This document shows positions 41,533-52,743 of a stretch of 64,000 nt of DNA, piece by piece. The stretch covers positions 6,296,001 to 6,360,000 of the forward strand of contig NZ_JAFBCL010000001.1 of assembly GCF_016907655.1 (NCBI RefSeq), in the 5' to 3' direction. Source of the DNA: Saccharothrix algeriensis. GTDB taxonomy: Bacteria; Actinomycetota; Actinomycetes; Mycobacteriales; Pseudonocardiaceae. Numbering within the stretch: position 1 is the stretch's first letter; every line of letters begins with the position of its first letter. A program made the translations under genes and the position numbers. Under the pieces are notes generated by a model. That model did not search any database, was not told the DNA's origin, and saw only the letters and a list, made by a program, of their open reading frames with translations.

Positions 41533-42072
41533 GGCCGCGCCCCGGGATGCCGGCCCGCCGGCGGGCCGCTCCGACCGGGGGCGGCGGTCGATCGGGCGGC
41601 GATCGGGGCGCGCACTGGGGGAAGGATCATCGACCACCTCTGCCGGGACGGACACCGCGGGCGCGCCGGGCCTCCGACCGGGGGAGGACCCGATCGGCCC
41701 GGCGCGGGGCCGCGCGGGCCCCCGGTGATCGGAGTCGGCGCAGCACCACCGTACCCCTGTCGATCACATCCGACCTGCGGACGTGATCAGGTCGTCCCCC
41801 GGCGTGCCGTCCACTGTGCACGGTCGGGCGCCACCGCTCCTCGACGGCAGGGCCGGTGCGGACGGGCGGAACGCCGCTCCCGGCGTCCACTCCGGAGAGT
41901 CGTCCCTGGGGCCGCGCCCCGATCGGGGAGCCGATCCCCGCGAACCGGTCGCGTCGGCTCGCGGCCCCGGGCCACGACCCCGTCGCGCGCCGCCGGCGGC
42001 ACGGGGGCTCCCCGGCGACCTCGTCGGGCGGCGGGGCCGGATCGGCCCTTGCCCGCCGCGATACCGTCGGAC
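41533..42072. other. 540-base divergent intergenic region
   Basis: It separates the osmolyte transporter from the frameshifted gene. The segment is G+C-rich with repeated GATCGGG motifs and short palindromes around 41580-41720 and 41915-41935. A GATCAC-containing, slightly A+T-richer stretch (41755-41790) may hold the transporter promoter. No gene was supported. Confidence 0.4.
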
Positions 42073-42665
42073 ATGCGCTCTTCCGGACGGGAAAGCTGGT
42101 GCGTGTCCTCGAGTTCGGGCGGTGAGCTGTTCTTCGCCCTCTACGTCCGCGACGCCCTCGGCCTGCCGTCCACGTCACCGGAGCCGGTACCGCCGCTGGA
42201 GCCCGCCGTGGAGCGGTTGTCGGTCGCCCTGCCCGTCGACCGCTCCACGGCGGCGCTGCGGTGGGACCGGTGGTGGGACCGGCTCGTCGGCGCGCGCGTC
42301 GCCACCCCGGACGCCCGCCTGCCGCCGGCCGGGTTCCCGACGGGTTCGGGGACCTGACGGCGCGGTTGCGCCGCGACAGCTCGCAGTGGTCCTGGGAGCA
42401 ATGGGCCGAACAGCGGCGGAGGGGGGAACCGGACACCCGGGACGTGTTCCCCGTGCAGGAGGCGGTCGACCGGGTCAGCCGGGAACTCGGCCGGGACCGG
42501 CTGCTGTTCGACCTGTCGATCGAGGAGGTCCCCGTGCGCGGCTTCCTCTGGCGGCGCCTGGGACCCGGGACGGTGCTGGCCTCGACGACCACGCTGCGCT
42601 CGCCGCGGGTCGTGGCGGAACTGCGGGCGGTGATCCGCGAGCTGGTCGACGGCGGCACGGGCTGA
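42073..42665 (+). pseudogene. Frameshifted hypothetical gene
   Basis: Two adjoining frames read as one protein of about 197 residues. The first part (ATG 42073: MRSSGRESWCVSSSSGGELF, then DALGLPSTSPEPVPPLEPAV) stops at 42357. The second continues from about 42340 with DGFGDLTARLRRDSSQWSWE, QWAEQRRRGEPDTRDVFPVQ and ELGRDRLLFDLSIEEVPVRG and ends at 42665. Restoring one base around 42336-42342 (TTCCCGACGG) would give ...PAGFPDGFGDL. The break is therefore a one-base deletion, either real or a sequencing error. The family was not recognised; the protein is soluble. Good codon bias on both sides suggests a very recent event. Confidence 0.72.
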
Positions 42666-42783
42666 GCCCCGGCCGGGAGGCCGGACCCCGCGCCGCCGCG
42701 CCCGTGCCACCGCTCCCGGCCACCGCACCGACCGCACCGACCGCATCGCCGAAGCCGCTGCCGGTGCCGCCGCCGGTCCCCGG

Positions 42784-45003
<2,220 letters not shown>

Positions 45004-45026
45004 CGGTGCGGTCCTCTTCCCGTGAT

Positions 45027-46910
45027 TCAGTCCCGCCGCCCGGCCAGGTCGGCGAGCATGGCGTTGTAGGCGGCCAGGCGGCCGTCCTCGGCGCTGTCGA
45101 GGCGGCGGTCGAGCCGGGTGGCCTCGCGGCGGTCGGCGGCGGCCCACTGGGCCAGCAGCGCCACCACCACGACCAGCATCGGCACCTCGCCGGTCGCCCA
45201 GGCGATGCCGCCGCCGAGCCGCTGGTCGGTGAGCAGGTCCGGCACCCACGGCAGGGCCAGGTGGCGGTAGAAGGTCTCGGCGATCACGGTCTGGTGGTTC
45301 ATCAGCACCACGCCGAAGAACGCGTGGAACGGCATGACCGCGAACAGCAGCCCGAGGCGGCCCAGGTGCGGCAGCGGCCGGGGTGGCCGGTCCGTCCCGA
45401 CCACCAGCCAGAAGAACACGTACCCGGACAGCAGGAAGTGCAGGTTCATCACCTGGTGCGCCCAGTGGTAGCGCATCGCCTCGCCGAACAGGCCCGAGAA
45501 GTACAGCAGGTAGAACGAGCCGACGAACACCACGGCGGCCACCGCCGGGTGCGCCGCCAGCCGCGCGGCCCGGCTGTGGACCAGGGCGACCAGCCACGCG
45601 CGCGGCGCGGGCGGCAGGGTGCGCAGGGCCAGGGTGATCGGGCCGCCCAGCACCAGCAGCACGGGGGCGAGCATGTTCAGGGACATGTGCGCGACCATGT
45701 GCGCGCTGAACGTCCCCGGCGCGTAGCGGCCCAGGCCCGAGGACGTCACCACCAGCACCACCGCGCAGCCCGCCAGCCACGCCGCCGTGCGCGCGCCCGA
45801 CCACCGGTCGCCACGCGCGCGCAGCCGCCGCACGCCCACCAGGTACGCCACCGCCGCCGCCACCGCGCCGACGCCGAGCACCAGGTCCGGCCGCCACCCG
45901 AGCAGCAGCCCGGCGGCGGAGGGCGCCGCGGGCAGCTCGTAGCCGAGCACGGTCTCCTGCACCGACGGGCGCGCGGTCAGCCAGGTCGGCGGCACCAGGT
46001 GCGACAGGCCCACCGACGCGCCCAGCGCCACGCCCAGGCCCACCGCCTCCGCCGCGAGCGGCCGGCGCGCGCCCCAGCGGCGGCGCAGCGCCAACAGCAC
46101 CGCGCACACCGCCAGCTTGACCGCCAGCAGCAGCCCGTAGCCGGAGACCGGGCCCGCCGGGCCGGCGAGCACCGCGCCGGTCACCGCGCCACTGGCGACC
46201 AGCACCACCAGGCACACCAGGGTCAACCGGCGGTAGCGGCGCAGCACCCCCTCGTCGGCGGCGCGCCTGCGCAGGAACCCGCGCAGCGCCACCAGCGCGC
46301 CGACCCACACCGCGGCGGCCGGCACGTGCCACACCACCGCGTCGGTCGCCAGGTCGTGCCACGCCCCGACCGACACGTGCCCGGCCACCACCGGCGGCAG
46401 CAGCCCCACGACCGCCAGCGCGCACCACAGCACCGCCACCGGCCACGTCAACGTCGCCCGCGCGCCGACCGCCACGACGGAGGCGACCACCGCCACGCCC
46501 AGCCACGCCTTGGGCTCCTCGGTCGCGGCGACCAGGTCCACCAGGTGCGCCCGCACCACCCCCGGCGGCTGCCCCGAGGCGTCGCCCGCCGACAGCGGCA
46601 CCGCCGCGAACGCCGCGGCGGCCCACACCGCCGCCGCGCCGGCCGCCAGCCGGACCGCCGCGTAGGCGTCCGCGGTCAGCCGGCCGCCGCGCGCCGGGGG
46701 CACGACGAACGCCGCGAACGCCGCCGCACCCGCCGTCACGGCGCCGGCCGCGTCGGCGACCAGCCGCACCACCGCGAACAGGACCGAGGCCGACCGCCCC
46801 GGATCGGTGTCGCCGAGCGCCGAGTGCACGTCGCCCGCCGCGAGCACCACCGCCGCGGCGCACGCCGCCGCCGCACCGCCCGCGAGCACCACGGGCCTGT
46901 CAACCTTCAC
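45027..46910 (-). CDS. CopD / cytochrome c oxidase assembly (CtaG) fusion
   Basis: A 627-residue polytopic membrane protein with about 15 helices. The N-terminal half (residues about 55-320) is CopD-like (VVWHVPAAAVWVGALVALRGF with the conserved His/Trp, LLAVKLAVCAVLLAL). The C-terminal half (345-600) is the Caa3_CtaG family (SAHMVAHMSLNMLAPVLLVLGG, HWAHQVMNLHFLLSGYVFFW, MPFHAFFGVVLM), in which the conserved His and Met are probable copper ligands. Such fusions import or distribute copper to cytochrome oxidase. GTG start, though the ribosome site is weak. With CopA downstream, it forms a copper-handling unit. Confidence 0.92.
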   Translation of the reverse strand: MKVDRPVVLAGGAAAACAAAVVLAAGDVHSALGDTDPGRSASVLFAVVRLVADAAGAVTAGAAAFAAFVVPPARGGRLTADAYAAVRLAAGAAAVWAAAAFAAVPLSAGDASGQPPGVVRAHLVDLVAATEEPKAWLGVAVVASVVAVGARATLTWPVAVLWCALAVVGLLPPVVAGHVSVGAWHDLATDAVVWHVPAAAVWVGALVALRGFLRRRAADEGVLRRYRRLTLVCLVVLVASGAVTGAVLAGPAGPVSGYGLLLAVKLAVCAVLLALRRRWGARRPLAAEAVGLGVALGASVGLSHLVPPTWLTARPSVQETVLGYELPAAPSAAGLLLGWRPDLVLGVGAVAAAVAYLVGVRRLRARGDRWSGARTAAWLAGCAVVLVVTSSGLGRYAPGTFSAHMVAHMSLNMLAPVLLVLGGPITLALRTLPPAPRAWLVALVHSRAARLAAHPAVAAVVFVGSFYLLYFSGLFGEAMRYHWAHQVMNLHFLLSGYVFFWLVVGTDRPPRPLPHLGRLGLLFAVMPFHAFFGVVLMNHQTVIAETFYRHLALPWVPDLLTDQRLGGGIAWATGEVPMLVVVVALLAQWAAADRREATRLDRRLDSAEDGRLAAYNAMLADLAGRRD

Positions 46911-47142
46911 GTCTACACCGGTCGGGTGAACCGGCCGGGTGGTTCCCGGGGATCGCCGCTTCCGGTGGAGGGCGCGCCCGGCCCCGCAGGGCCGCCCGCA
47001 GTCGCGCCGGTCGCGGCGGGGTGTCGCCGGGGGAAGTCGGACCGGGTGGGGCAGAGTCCTGCACCGGGGTCCGCCGCGGCGGACCCCGTCGGGGTGGGGC
47101 GGAGCCGGGTGGGACACGCCGGCGTCGAGCGGGAGGTGCGGG

Positions 47143-47970
47143 GTGGGCGCGTACGCCGGGCGGGTCGCGGTGATCACGGGCGCGGGGTCGGGGATCGGCC
47201 GGGCGCTGGCGCTGGCCCTGGCGGCGCGCGGCGCGCGGCTGGCCCTGTCCGACCTGGACGCCGACGCGGTGGGCGAGACCGGGCAGCGGTGCCGGTCGCT
47301 GGGCGCGGTGGCGCGGGTCGACGTGCTGGACGTGACCGACCGGTGCGCGGTGGCGGCCTACCCGGAGCCGGTGGTGGCCGGGTTCGGGCGGGTGGACGCG
47401 GTGTTCGCCGTCGCCGGGGTGATCCACGTCGGGGCGCTGGTGGACTCCGAGGTGGCCGACGTGGAGCACGTGCTCGACGTCAACGTGCGCGGCGTGGTGC
47501 GCACGGCGGCGGCCTTCCTGCCGCACCTGATCGCCTCCGGCGACGGCAGGCTGGTGACCGTGTCCAGCGCGTTCGGCCTGGCCGGCGTCCCGTACTACAG
47601 CGCCTACAGCGCGTCCAAGGCGGCGGTGCGGGGGTTCACCGCGGCCCTGCGCCAGGAGCTGGTCGCCGACGGGCACCCGGTGGCGGTCACCTGCGTGGTG
47701 CCGGGCGGCGTCCGCACGCCGATCATGCGCCACGGCCGGTACGCCGCCGGCGAGGACCCCGCCGCGGTGGCCGCGGTGTTCGACCGCAGGATCGCCCGGA
47801 CCGACGCGGGCGCGGCGGCGCGGGCGATCCTGCGCGGCGCCGAGCGGCGGCGGGCCGAGGTGCTGGTCGGGCCGGACGCGCAGGTCGTGTCGTGGTTGGT
47901 GCGGCTGCTCGGCAGCTCCTACCAGAACGTCCTGCCGCGCCTGCTGCGCGGCGGGTCGCCCCGGCGCTAG
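47143..47970 (+). CDS. SDR-family oxidoreductase
   Basis: A 275-residue short-chain dehydrogenase. The cofactor loop is VITGAGSGIGRALALAL (residues about 10-26), followed by LSDLDADAV, where the Asp after beta-2 suggests NAD(H) preference. The NAG-like VFAVAGVIHVG, catalytic Ser in VTVSSAFGLAGVP and YSAYSASKAAVRG (Tyr-x-x-x-Lys) are all present. The C-terminal 60 residues (FDRRIARTDAGAAARAILRG and VSWLVRLLGSSYQNVLPRLL) resemble membrane-associated SDRs acting on lipid or steroid-like substrates. The GTG at 47143 follows GGGAGG by 6 bases. Substrate unknown. Confidence 0.9.
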   Translation: MGAYAGRVAVITGAGSGIGRALALALAARGARLALSDLDADAVGETGQRCRSLGAVARVDVLDVTDRCAVAAYPEPVVAGFGRVDAVFAVAGVIHVGALVDSEVADVEHVLDVNVRGVVRTAAAFLPHLIASGDGRLVTVSSAFGLAGVPYYSAYSASKAAVRGFTAALRQELVADGHPVAVTCVVPGGVRTPIMRHGRYAAGEDPAAVAAVFDRRIARTDAGAAARAILRGAERRRAEVLVGPDAQVVSWLVRLLGSSYQNVLPRLLRGGSPRR

Positions 47971-48024
47971 GCTTCCGCCCCCAGGGGGTCCGTTCCGGCG
48001 CCGGGTTGGGCGAGCGACGACGGC

Positions 48025-49074
48025 ATGGGGGTGGTGGCGGTGGCCGGGAAGTGGCTGCTGATCGAGACGTTCGGCGGGGAGGGGCACGAGGAGCCGACGG
48101 TCATCGGCGTGGGCAGCAGCCCGCGGCGCATGGTGCCGTTGAAGTCCGTGCTCGGCAGGGGTCGCCACCTCGACGACGTGCGCGCCCTGGTGGCGCGGGT
48201 GGTGGCGGCGCGGCGGCCGGTGGAGGCCGGCACGGCCGACGGGCGGCGGCGCATGGTCGGCCTGCCGCTGGTGACGTTCGCGGGCCGGGTGCACGGCGTG
48301 TACGCGTGGCTGGGCGAGCACGACGAGCAGCCGCCGCCGCGGGACCCCGCCGGGGCCTGGTACTTCAACCTGTCCACGGACAAGATCGGCGGGTCGGACG
48401 ACCTGCTCGACCTCTACGGCGTGGCACCGGCGGACCGCCGCACGCAGCGGGCCACCGCGGAGGCGTTCGGCCGGCTGGTCACCAACGCGGACGAGTCCGC
48501 GGCGCTGGCGGTGATCGTCCGGTCCACGCCGGGCGCGGAGCACCAGGCGACGTGGACGGTCCGGCGCGACGACGGCAGCCTGCGCGCGGCGAACTTCGCC
48601 TGCCGCGCGGTGGAGGAGACGACCGAGGACGGCCGGGTCGAGGTCGTGCTGCACGGCATCACCCACGACATCGGCCCCGCCGACACCACGCCGAGCGCGC
48701 CGCCGCCCAGGCCGGTGGTGCTGGCGCAGCAGGTGCTCGCGGCCGAGCGGGAACCGGGCCGCCACCGGGCGATCCTCAACCTGCGCAACCTGACCCTGCT
48801 GCGGTGGCTGGACGACCCGATGCCCGGCGTCGCCTGGGAGCTGGCCGCCGAGCGGCCACCGGGCATCCACCCCGACGACCTGCCCGTCGCGAAGGAGCTG
48901 TCCAGGGGGCTGGCGACCGCCGGCCGGGTGGAGGGCGTGGTCCGGGTGCGGTCGACCACCGGCGGCTGGCTGCCGGTGCACCTGGTGGCGAACCTGATGC
49001 TGCTCGACCAGCACACCACGGCCGCGCTCGTGACGCTGTCGGACCCCGATCACCCGAACGGCCCCCGCCGGTGA
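48025..49074 (+). CDS. DUF5593/GAF-like regulatory protein
   Basis: A 349-residue soluble protein. The opening KWLLIETFGGEGHEEPTVIGVGSSPRRMVPL is typical of the actinobacterial DUF5593 family, GAF-like proteins found in mycobacteria and relatives (recalled from memory). A PAS-like middle follows (AWYFNLSTDKIGGSDDLLDLYGV, ATWTVRRDDGSLRAANFACRAVEE). The final third (RHRAILNLRNLTLLRWLDDP, VRVRSTTGGWLPVHLVANLM) has a second PAS-like shape. No enzymatic output domain is seen. It lies 189 bases upstream of the diguanylate cyclase on the same strand and could be its signalling partner, though that gene has its own promoter. Confidence 0.77.
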   Translation: MGVVAVAGKWLLIETFGGEGHEEPTVIGVGSSPRRMVPLKSVLGRGRHLDDVRALVARVVAARRPVEAGTADGRRRMVGLPLVTFAGRVHGVYAWLGEHDEQPPPRDPAGAWYFNLSTDKIGGSDDLLDLYGVAPADRRTQRATAEAFGRLVTNADESAALAVIVRSTPGAEHQATWTVRRDDGSLRAANFACRAVEETTEDGRVEVVLHGITHDIGPADTTPSAPPPRPVVLAQQVLAAEREPGRHRAILNLRNLTLLRWLDDPMPGVAWELAAERPPGIHPDDLPVAKELSRGLATAGRVEGVVRVRSTTGGWLPVHLVANLMLLDQHTTAALVTLSDPDHPNGPRR

Positions 49075-49115
49075 CCCGCCGTAGCGCGCCGGTTGCTCCG
49101 GGTGTCCCATCCTGA

Positions 49116-49144
49116 TTGACGGGTGATCCACCGCTTCGTACCCT
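49116..49144 (+). promoter_or_regulatory. Vegetative-type promoter of the GGDEF gene
   Basis: TTGACG (49116-49121), a 17-base spacer and TACCCT (49139-49144) fit the actinobacterial housekeeping promoter. Transcription would start near 49151 and leave a leader of about 110 bases before the ATG at 49263. Confidence 0.65.
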
Positions 49145-49262
49145 GTCCACGCCCCCACAGCAGTGGGTTGGGTCGGTTCTGTCGCCCTCGCACCGGTCCC
49201 CGCGCGCAGTGATCAGCAGGCCGTCCCGGTCTGCCGGATCGACGTGACCCGGGGGGGTCGAC

Positions 49263-49976
49263 ATGATCGACACGACGCGATCGAACGACGACGCCGGAGG
49301 CCGCGACGCGGCCCGGTGCGGTCTTCTCGCCGGCCTGCGGCGCCTGGCCGCACGGCGCTCACGCCGCCGTTCACCGGCTTCCGGGCAGTGCTGCCCCGCG
49401 TGCGGCACGCCGCTGGAGAGCAGGTGGACGCTCGACGGCCACACCGGTCTGCTGGTCTGGGGGGCCTGGCAGGACGACGCGGACGCCGCCCTGGCCTGGG
49501 CGCGGCGCGCGGACCGGCAGTGCGCCCTGCTGCTGGTCGACCTCGACCGGTTCAAGACCATCAACGACTCCCACGGGCACCTGGCGGGCGACGCGGTGCT
49601 CACGGCGGTGGCCGACGTCCTGCGCTCGGCGACCCGCCGCGGCGACGTCGTGGGCCGGTACGGCGGTGACGAGTTCGTCGTGCTGCTGGCCCCGGCGGAC
49701 GCCGCGGAGGCGTCCCGGATCGCCCGGCGCGTCACCCGCGGCATCCGGGAGCTCGTCGTCCCGGTGACCACGACGGCCGGGGAGGTGGTCGCCGTCGACC
49801 GGCTGTCCGCCTCCGTCGGCCTCGCGCTGGCCGACGAGGGGACCGACCTGCGGTGCCTGCTGCTCCGGGCGGACGCGGCCCTGCTGTCCGCCAAGCGGCA
49901 CGAGGACGACCACGTCGTGCGGTCCATCGCCGACGCCCCGCGGCCGAGGTCGTGGCGGCGCGCCGCCCACGGGTAG
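49263..49976 (+). CDS. Diguanylate cyclase (GGDEF), compact
   Basis: A 237-residue protein with a single output domain. The GGDEF active loop is intact: VVGRYGGDEFVVLLAPA. The upstream substrate site LLLVDLDRFKTINDSHGHLAGDAVL is also intact, so it should make c-di-GMP. No RxxD inhibitory site is seen five residues before GGDEF. The N-terminal 60 residues hold no sensor, only an Arg-rich stretch (RRLAARRSRRRSPAS) and a CCPACG cluster that might bind metal or respond to oxidation. The ATG has a G-rich site (GGGGGG) 6 bases upstream. c-di-GMP delays development in Streptomyces via BldD. Confidence 0.9.
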   Translation: MIDTTRSNDDAGGRDAARCGLLAGLRRLAARRSRRRSPASGQCCPACGTPLESRWTLDGHTGLLVWGAWQDDADAALAWARRADRQCALLLVDLDRFKTINDSHGHLAGDAVLTAVADVLRSATRRGDVVGRYGGDEFVVLLAPADAAEASRIARRVTRGIRELVVPVTTTAGEVVAVDRLSASVGLALADEGTDLRCLLLRADAALLSAKRHEDDHVVRSIADAPRPRSWRRAAHG

Positions 49977-50005
49977 GGCCGGTCGGCGATCGGGGGCGCA
50001 CCCGA

Positions 50006-51070
50006 TCAGGGGGCGACGACGCCCTCCACGATCGACAGCCGGGTGTCGGTGGGGACGACCCGGGTCAGGCGGAGGCCGGCCCGGGCGAACAGGCCGTCGA
50101 ACTCGGCGCGGGTGCGCTCCCGCCCGGGCATCGAGCTCATCATGAGCAGGTCGATGACCTTGCCCGGGTCGGGGTCGTTGCCCGGCGGGACGACCGCGTC
50201 GACCACCAGCACCCGGCCGTGCTCGCGGGCGGCGCGCCGGCAGTGGCGCAGGACCCGGACGCAGCGCTCGTCGTCCCAGTCGTGCAGGATCCGCTTGAGC
50301 AGGTAGACGTCGCCGGGCGGGGCCTCGGCGAAGAAGTCGCCGGCCGCCGACTCCCAGCGGTGGTCCGCGCCGAGTTCGCCGAGCCGGTGCCCCTCCAGCA
50401 CGTGCGGCCGGTCGAACAGCACCCCGCGCAGCCCGGGGTGGGCGCGCAGCACGGCCAGCAGCAGCCCGCCGTGCCCACCGCCGACGTCCACCACCACGGC
50501 CTGCGAGGGGAAGTCGCAGGCCCGGGCGACCAGGGGGTTCTCCGGGTCCGACATCGACGCCATGCCGACGTGGAAGACCGCCGCGGTGTCGGGGTCGCGG
50601 GCGAAGTGGTCGAAGAACGGCATCCCGAACAGCCGCTCGAACGGCGAGGTCCCGGTGCGCACGGCTTCGTCCAGCTCGCCGGCGGGCTGCCAGGACGTCC
50701 TGTCGGTCAGCATCAGGATCGCCGAGCGGAACGACGACGGCACGTCGGAGCGCAGCAGCTCCGCGGTCGGCGTGAGCGCGAACCGACCGGCGCCGTCCTC
50801 CACGAAGATCCCGCGAGTCGCCAGCAGGCGCAGCGTCCGGTGCAGGTTGAGCGGATCCGCGCCCACCGCTCCGGCCAGCTCGGCGACGGGCCTCGGCCCT
50901 CGCACCAGGTGGTCCGCCTCCCCCAGCACCGCCGCCACGCGCAGTGCGGCGGGGAACAGGTAGCCCATCGCGTGGTCCATGAGGGCGAAACGGGGATCGA
51001 CCTCCGCCGGCCGGTCGACCGGCCCGGGGAGGGCTTCAGCAGTCGCCACGCACTGCACAGAACATTTCAC
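50006..51070 (-). CDS. SAM-dependent O-methyltransferase (Methyltransf_2 type)
   Basis: A 354-residue methyltransferase of the plant-OMT/antibiotic-tailoring kind. The N-terminal dimerisation half (VAAVLGEADHLVRGPRPVAELAGAVGAD and LHRTLRLLATRGIF) precedes the SAM site VVVDVGGGHGGLLLAVLRAHP (about 190-210). The catalytic region follows (VYLLKRILHDWDDERCVRVL), whose His-Asp pair is the usual general base motif. It methylates small-molecule hydroxyls, often in secondary metabolism. The exact start is uncertain; GTG codons at 51070, 51058 and 51049 all lack a good ribosome site. Copy 2 of the palindromic element lies directly upstream, so its promoter region may have been altered. Confidence 0.87.
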   Translation of the reverse strand: MKCSVQCVATAEALPGPVDRPAEVDPRFALMDHAMGYLFPAALRVAAVLGEADHLVRGPRPVAELAGAVGADPLNLHRTLRLLATRGIFVEDGAGRFALTPTAELLRSDVPSSFRSAILMLTDRTSWQPAGELDEAVRTGTSPFERLFGMPFFDHFARDPDTAAVFHVGMASMSDPENPLVARACDFPSQAVVVDVGGGHGGLLLAVLRAHPGLRGVLFDRPHVLEGHRLGELGADHRWESAAGDFFAEAPPGDVYLLKRILHDWDDERCVRVLRHCRRAAREHGRVLVVDAVVPPGNDPDPGKVIDLLMMSSMPGRERTRAEFDGLFARAGLRLTRVVPTDTRLSIVEGVVAP

Positions 51071-51100
51071 GGAGGGTGATCACCAGCGGCAGCCGCGCAG

Positions 51101-51617
51101 CCGCTCCGCGCGGCGGCACTCCAGCCCTCCCCACAGGCCGCGCTCCGCGCGGCGGCGCTTCAGCGCAGCCGTGTGCCTCGTGTTCTCCCCGTACGGCCTG
51201 GGCGCAGCCCAATCATCTTTGTCGGGGGGTGTCAAGCACGCTTCACCGCTTGACACCCCCCGACAAAGATGATTGCCTCCGGCAGGCCGTACGGGGAGAA
51301 CACGACGCACTTCCCTCCTCCTTGGGGGCCTCTCGGCCGCTCTTCATACCAAGGTCGCGCACCGATCCAGGAAATATTTGGTGCGGTACGGATCCAAGCT
51401 GAAGAGCTTTAAAGAGTCCTCGCCGGACAGGCAGACCGCCAAGGAGAATGAAAAGAAACAGCGGTCGTGTTCCCCCCGCATGACCTGTCAAAGACGACCA
51501 TGCTTTTCCTGGGGGTGCAAGCGAAAAGCGTGCTTGCACCCCCAGGAAAAGCATGGTAGCCCTCCGGGCAGGCCATACGGGGAGAACACGAGAGCACCGG
51601 TCTGCACGGGGCGTGCC
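51101..51617. repeat. Nested-palindrome intergenic element, copy 2
   Basis: Colinear with copy 1 over its whole length, including the G+C-rich lead (51101-51170), module 1 (51178-51305, loop ACGCTTCACC), the arm with CTCCTTGG, the centre AAATATTT (51372-51379), the arm CCAAGGAGAATG, module 2 (51465-51591, loop GAAAAGCGT), and the tail ending GGGGCGTGCC. The hairpin stems are almost identical to copy 1, whereas the centre differs more (GGTGCGGTACGGATCCAAG against GGTGCCGCACCGATCTAAG). It occupies nearly all of the 602 bases between two minus-strand methyltransferase genes. Confidence 0.93.
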
Positions 51618-51672
51618 AAGAGCTACGAGCAAAAGCCACAAGCCGATCCGAAGTGGTTGCCGTGCGGGAGTG

Positions 51673-52548
51673 CTAGAGGACCAGGTACTGCTGCCCCGGC
51701 ATGAAGTCGCCGAGCGGGACTGCCGTCGTCCCCGCCGCGAGCACGGCTCCGGTGAACGGGTCCCCGGCGTGCATGGCCAGCAGGAGGGAACCGGCGCCGA
51801 ACCAGCGGCGCTCCACCACATCCGCCCTCGCCTTCGGAGTGCTCTCGTTGAGCGCCCAGTTGGAGATGAACAGGTCCGCGGCCACCTCCGTCGCACCGAC
51901 CAAGCCGATCGGCACGAGGTTGACGCGCCCGGGAACCGGCAGGACCGGAGGGGAGTCGTGCAGGACGACCCGTTCCTCGCCGAGCGCTGCCGACAAGTAC
52001 AGCCACTGCACCGCGCTGAAGATCGGGGTGTCGAAGACGACGCAGGTCGGCTCGCCGCTGTGCAGGGCGACGATCAAGCGCATCAAGGCGCCGAACCCGC
52101 CACCCCACTCCACGACCGTGGCCGCGTCGTCGATCCGCCGCCCGGTCGCCTCCTGGTAGCGCAGCAGGTGGAACATCTGGTGCACGGTGTTCGACGTGGT
52201 GCGCGTCCCGGTGCCCGACAACGTCACCGTCGGGGGGTCGCCGACCGGAGGCTCGGCGAGCAGGCGCTCATCGGCGAGGTGCGAGCGGACGTAAGGGAGT
52301 TCGTGTGGCAGCACCCGTTCGCCGACGAACATCTGGAACGCGATCGACGGGTGGCGGAGGAAGTCGCGAGGGGGAAAGGGCAGCAGGTCGCGTTCGAGTT
52401 CGGCGTTGCGCTGCGCCCAGTCCGCGCGCACGTACCGCTCGTCCACCCAGGGCCGCACCGCGGCGACCCGCTCGGCGAAGCGCTGTGCCGGCCCGGCGAA
52501 GACCGGGTCGTCGCGGGAAGCGCGCTGCCGGTCGTCTGCTGAGTGCAT
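51673..52548 (-). CDS. Putative sugar O-methyltransferase
   Basis: A 291-residue soluble protein. The segment ATVVEWGGGFGALMRLIVALHS (about 143-165) looks like a SAM-binding motif I, and CVVFDTPIFSAVQWLYLSAAL follows like motif II. The overall form, with TSNTVHQMFHLLRYQEATGR ahead of the motif and LFISNWALNESTPKAR after it, recalls the putative sugar O-methyltransferase family (NanM-like annotation). This is from memory and only moderate. Catalytic residues are not established. ATG 52548; divergent from catalase. No sugar biosynthesis genes are adjacent. Confidence 0.65.
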   Translation of the reverse strand: MHSADDRQRASRDDPVFAGPAQRFAERVAAVRPWVDERYVRADWAQRNAELERDLLPFPPRDFLRHPSIAFQMFVGERVLPHELPYVRSHLADERLLAEPPVGDPPTVTLSGTGTRTTSNTVHQMFHLLRYQEATGRRIDDAATVVEWGGGFGALMRLIVALHSGEPTCVVFDTPIFSAVQWLYLSAALGEERVVLHDSPPVLPVPGRVNLVPIGLVGATEVAADLFISNWALNESTPKARADVVERRWFGAGSLLLAMHAGDPFTGAVLAAGTTAVPLGDFMPGQQYLVL

Positions 52549-52743
52549 GTCGACTCGCTACCCCGTGCACCGCTTGTGAAACCCGCGGTGACGGGCGCAG
52601 GGGAGTGGCTGTCGGCCACACTGAGCTACGAACCGTCACGCCACCCGACGAGTTGCGCTCGTCTCGTTATCCCGACCCCGATCCCGGGTAGGCCGAAAGG
52701 AGCAAAACCGCGCACGACGGTGCAGAAGGGACCACGCGAGCTG

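Noticed and set aside
45006..49115. 1369-codon plus-strand frame antisense to the CopD/CtaG gene
   Set aside because: High G+C keeps antisense frames open; amino acid composition is His/Arg/Gln-rich and lacks any domain.
51243..51896. Reading frames across repeat copy 2 running into the methyltransferase
   Set aside because: They are out of frame with the real gene and consist of hairpin sequence.
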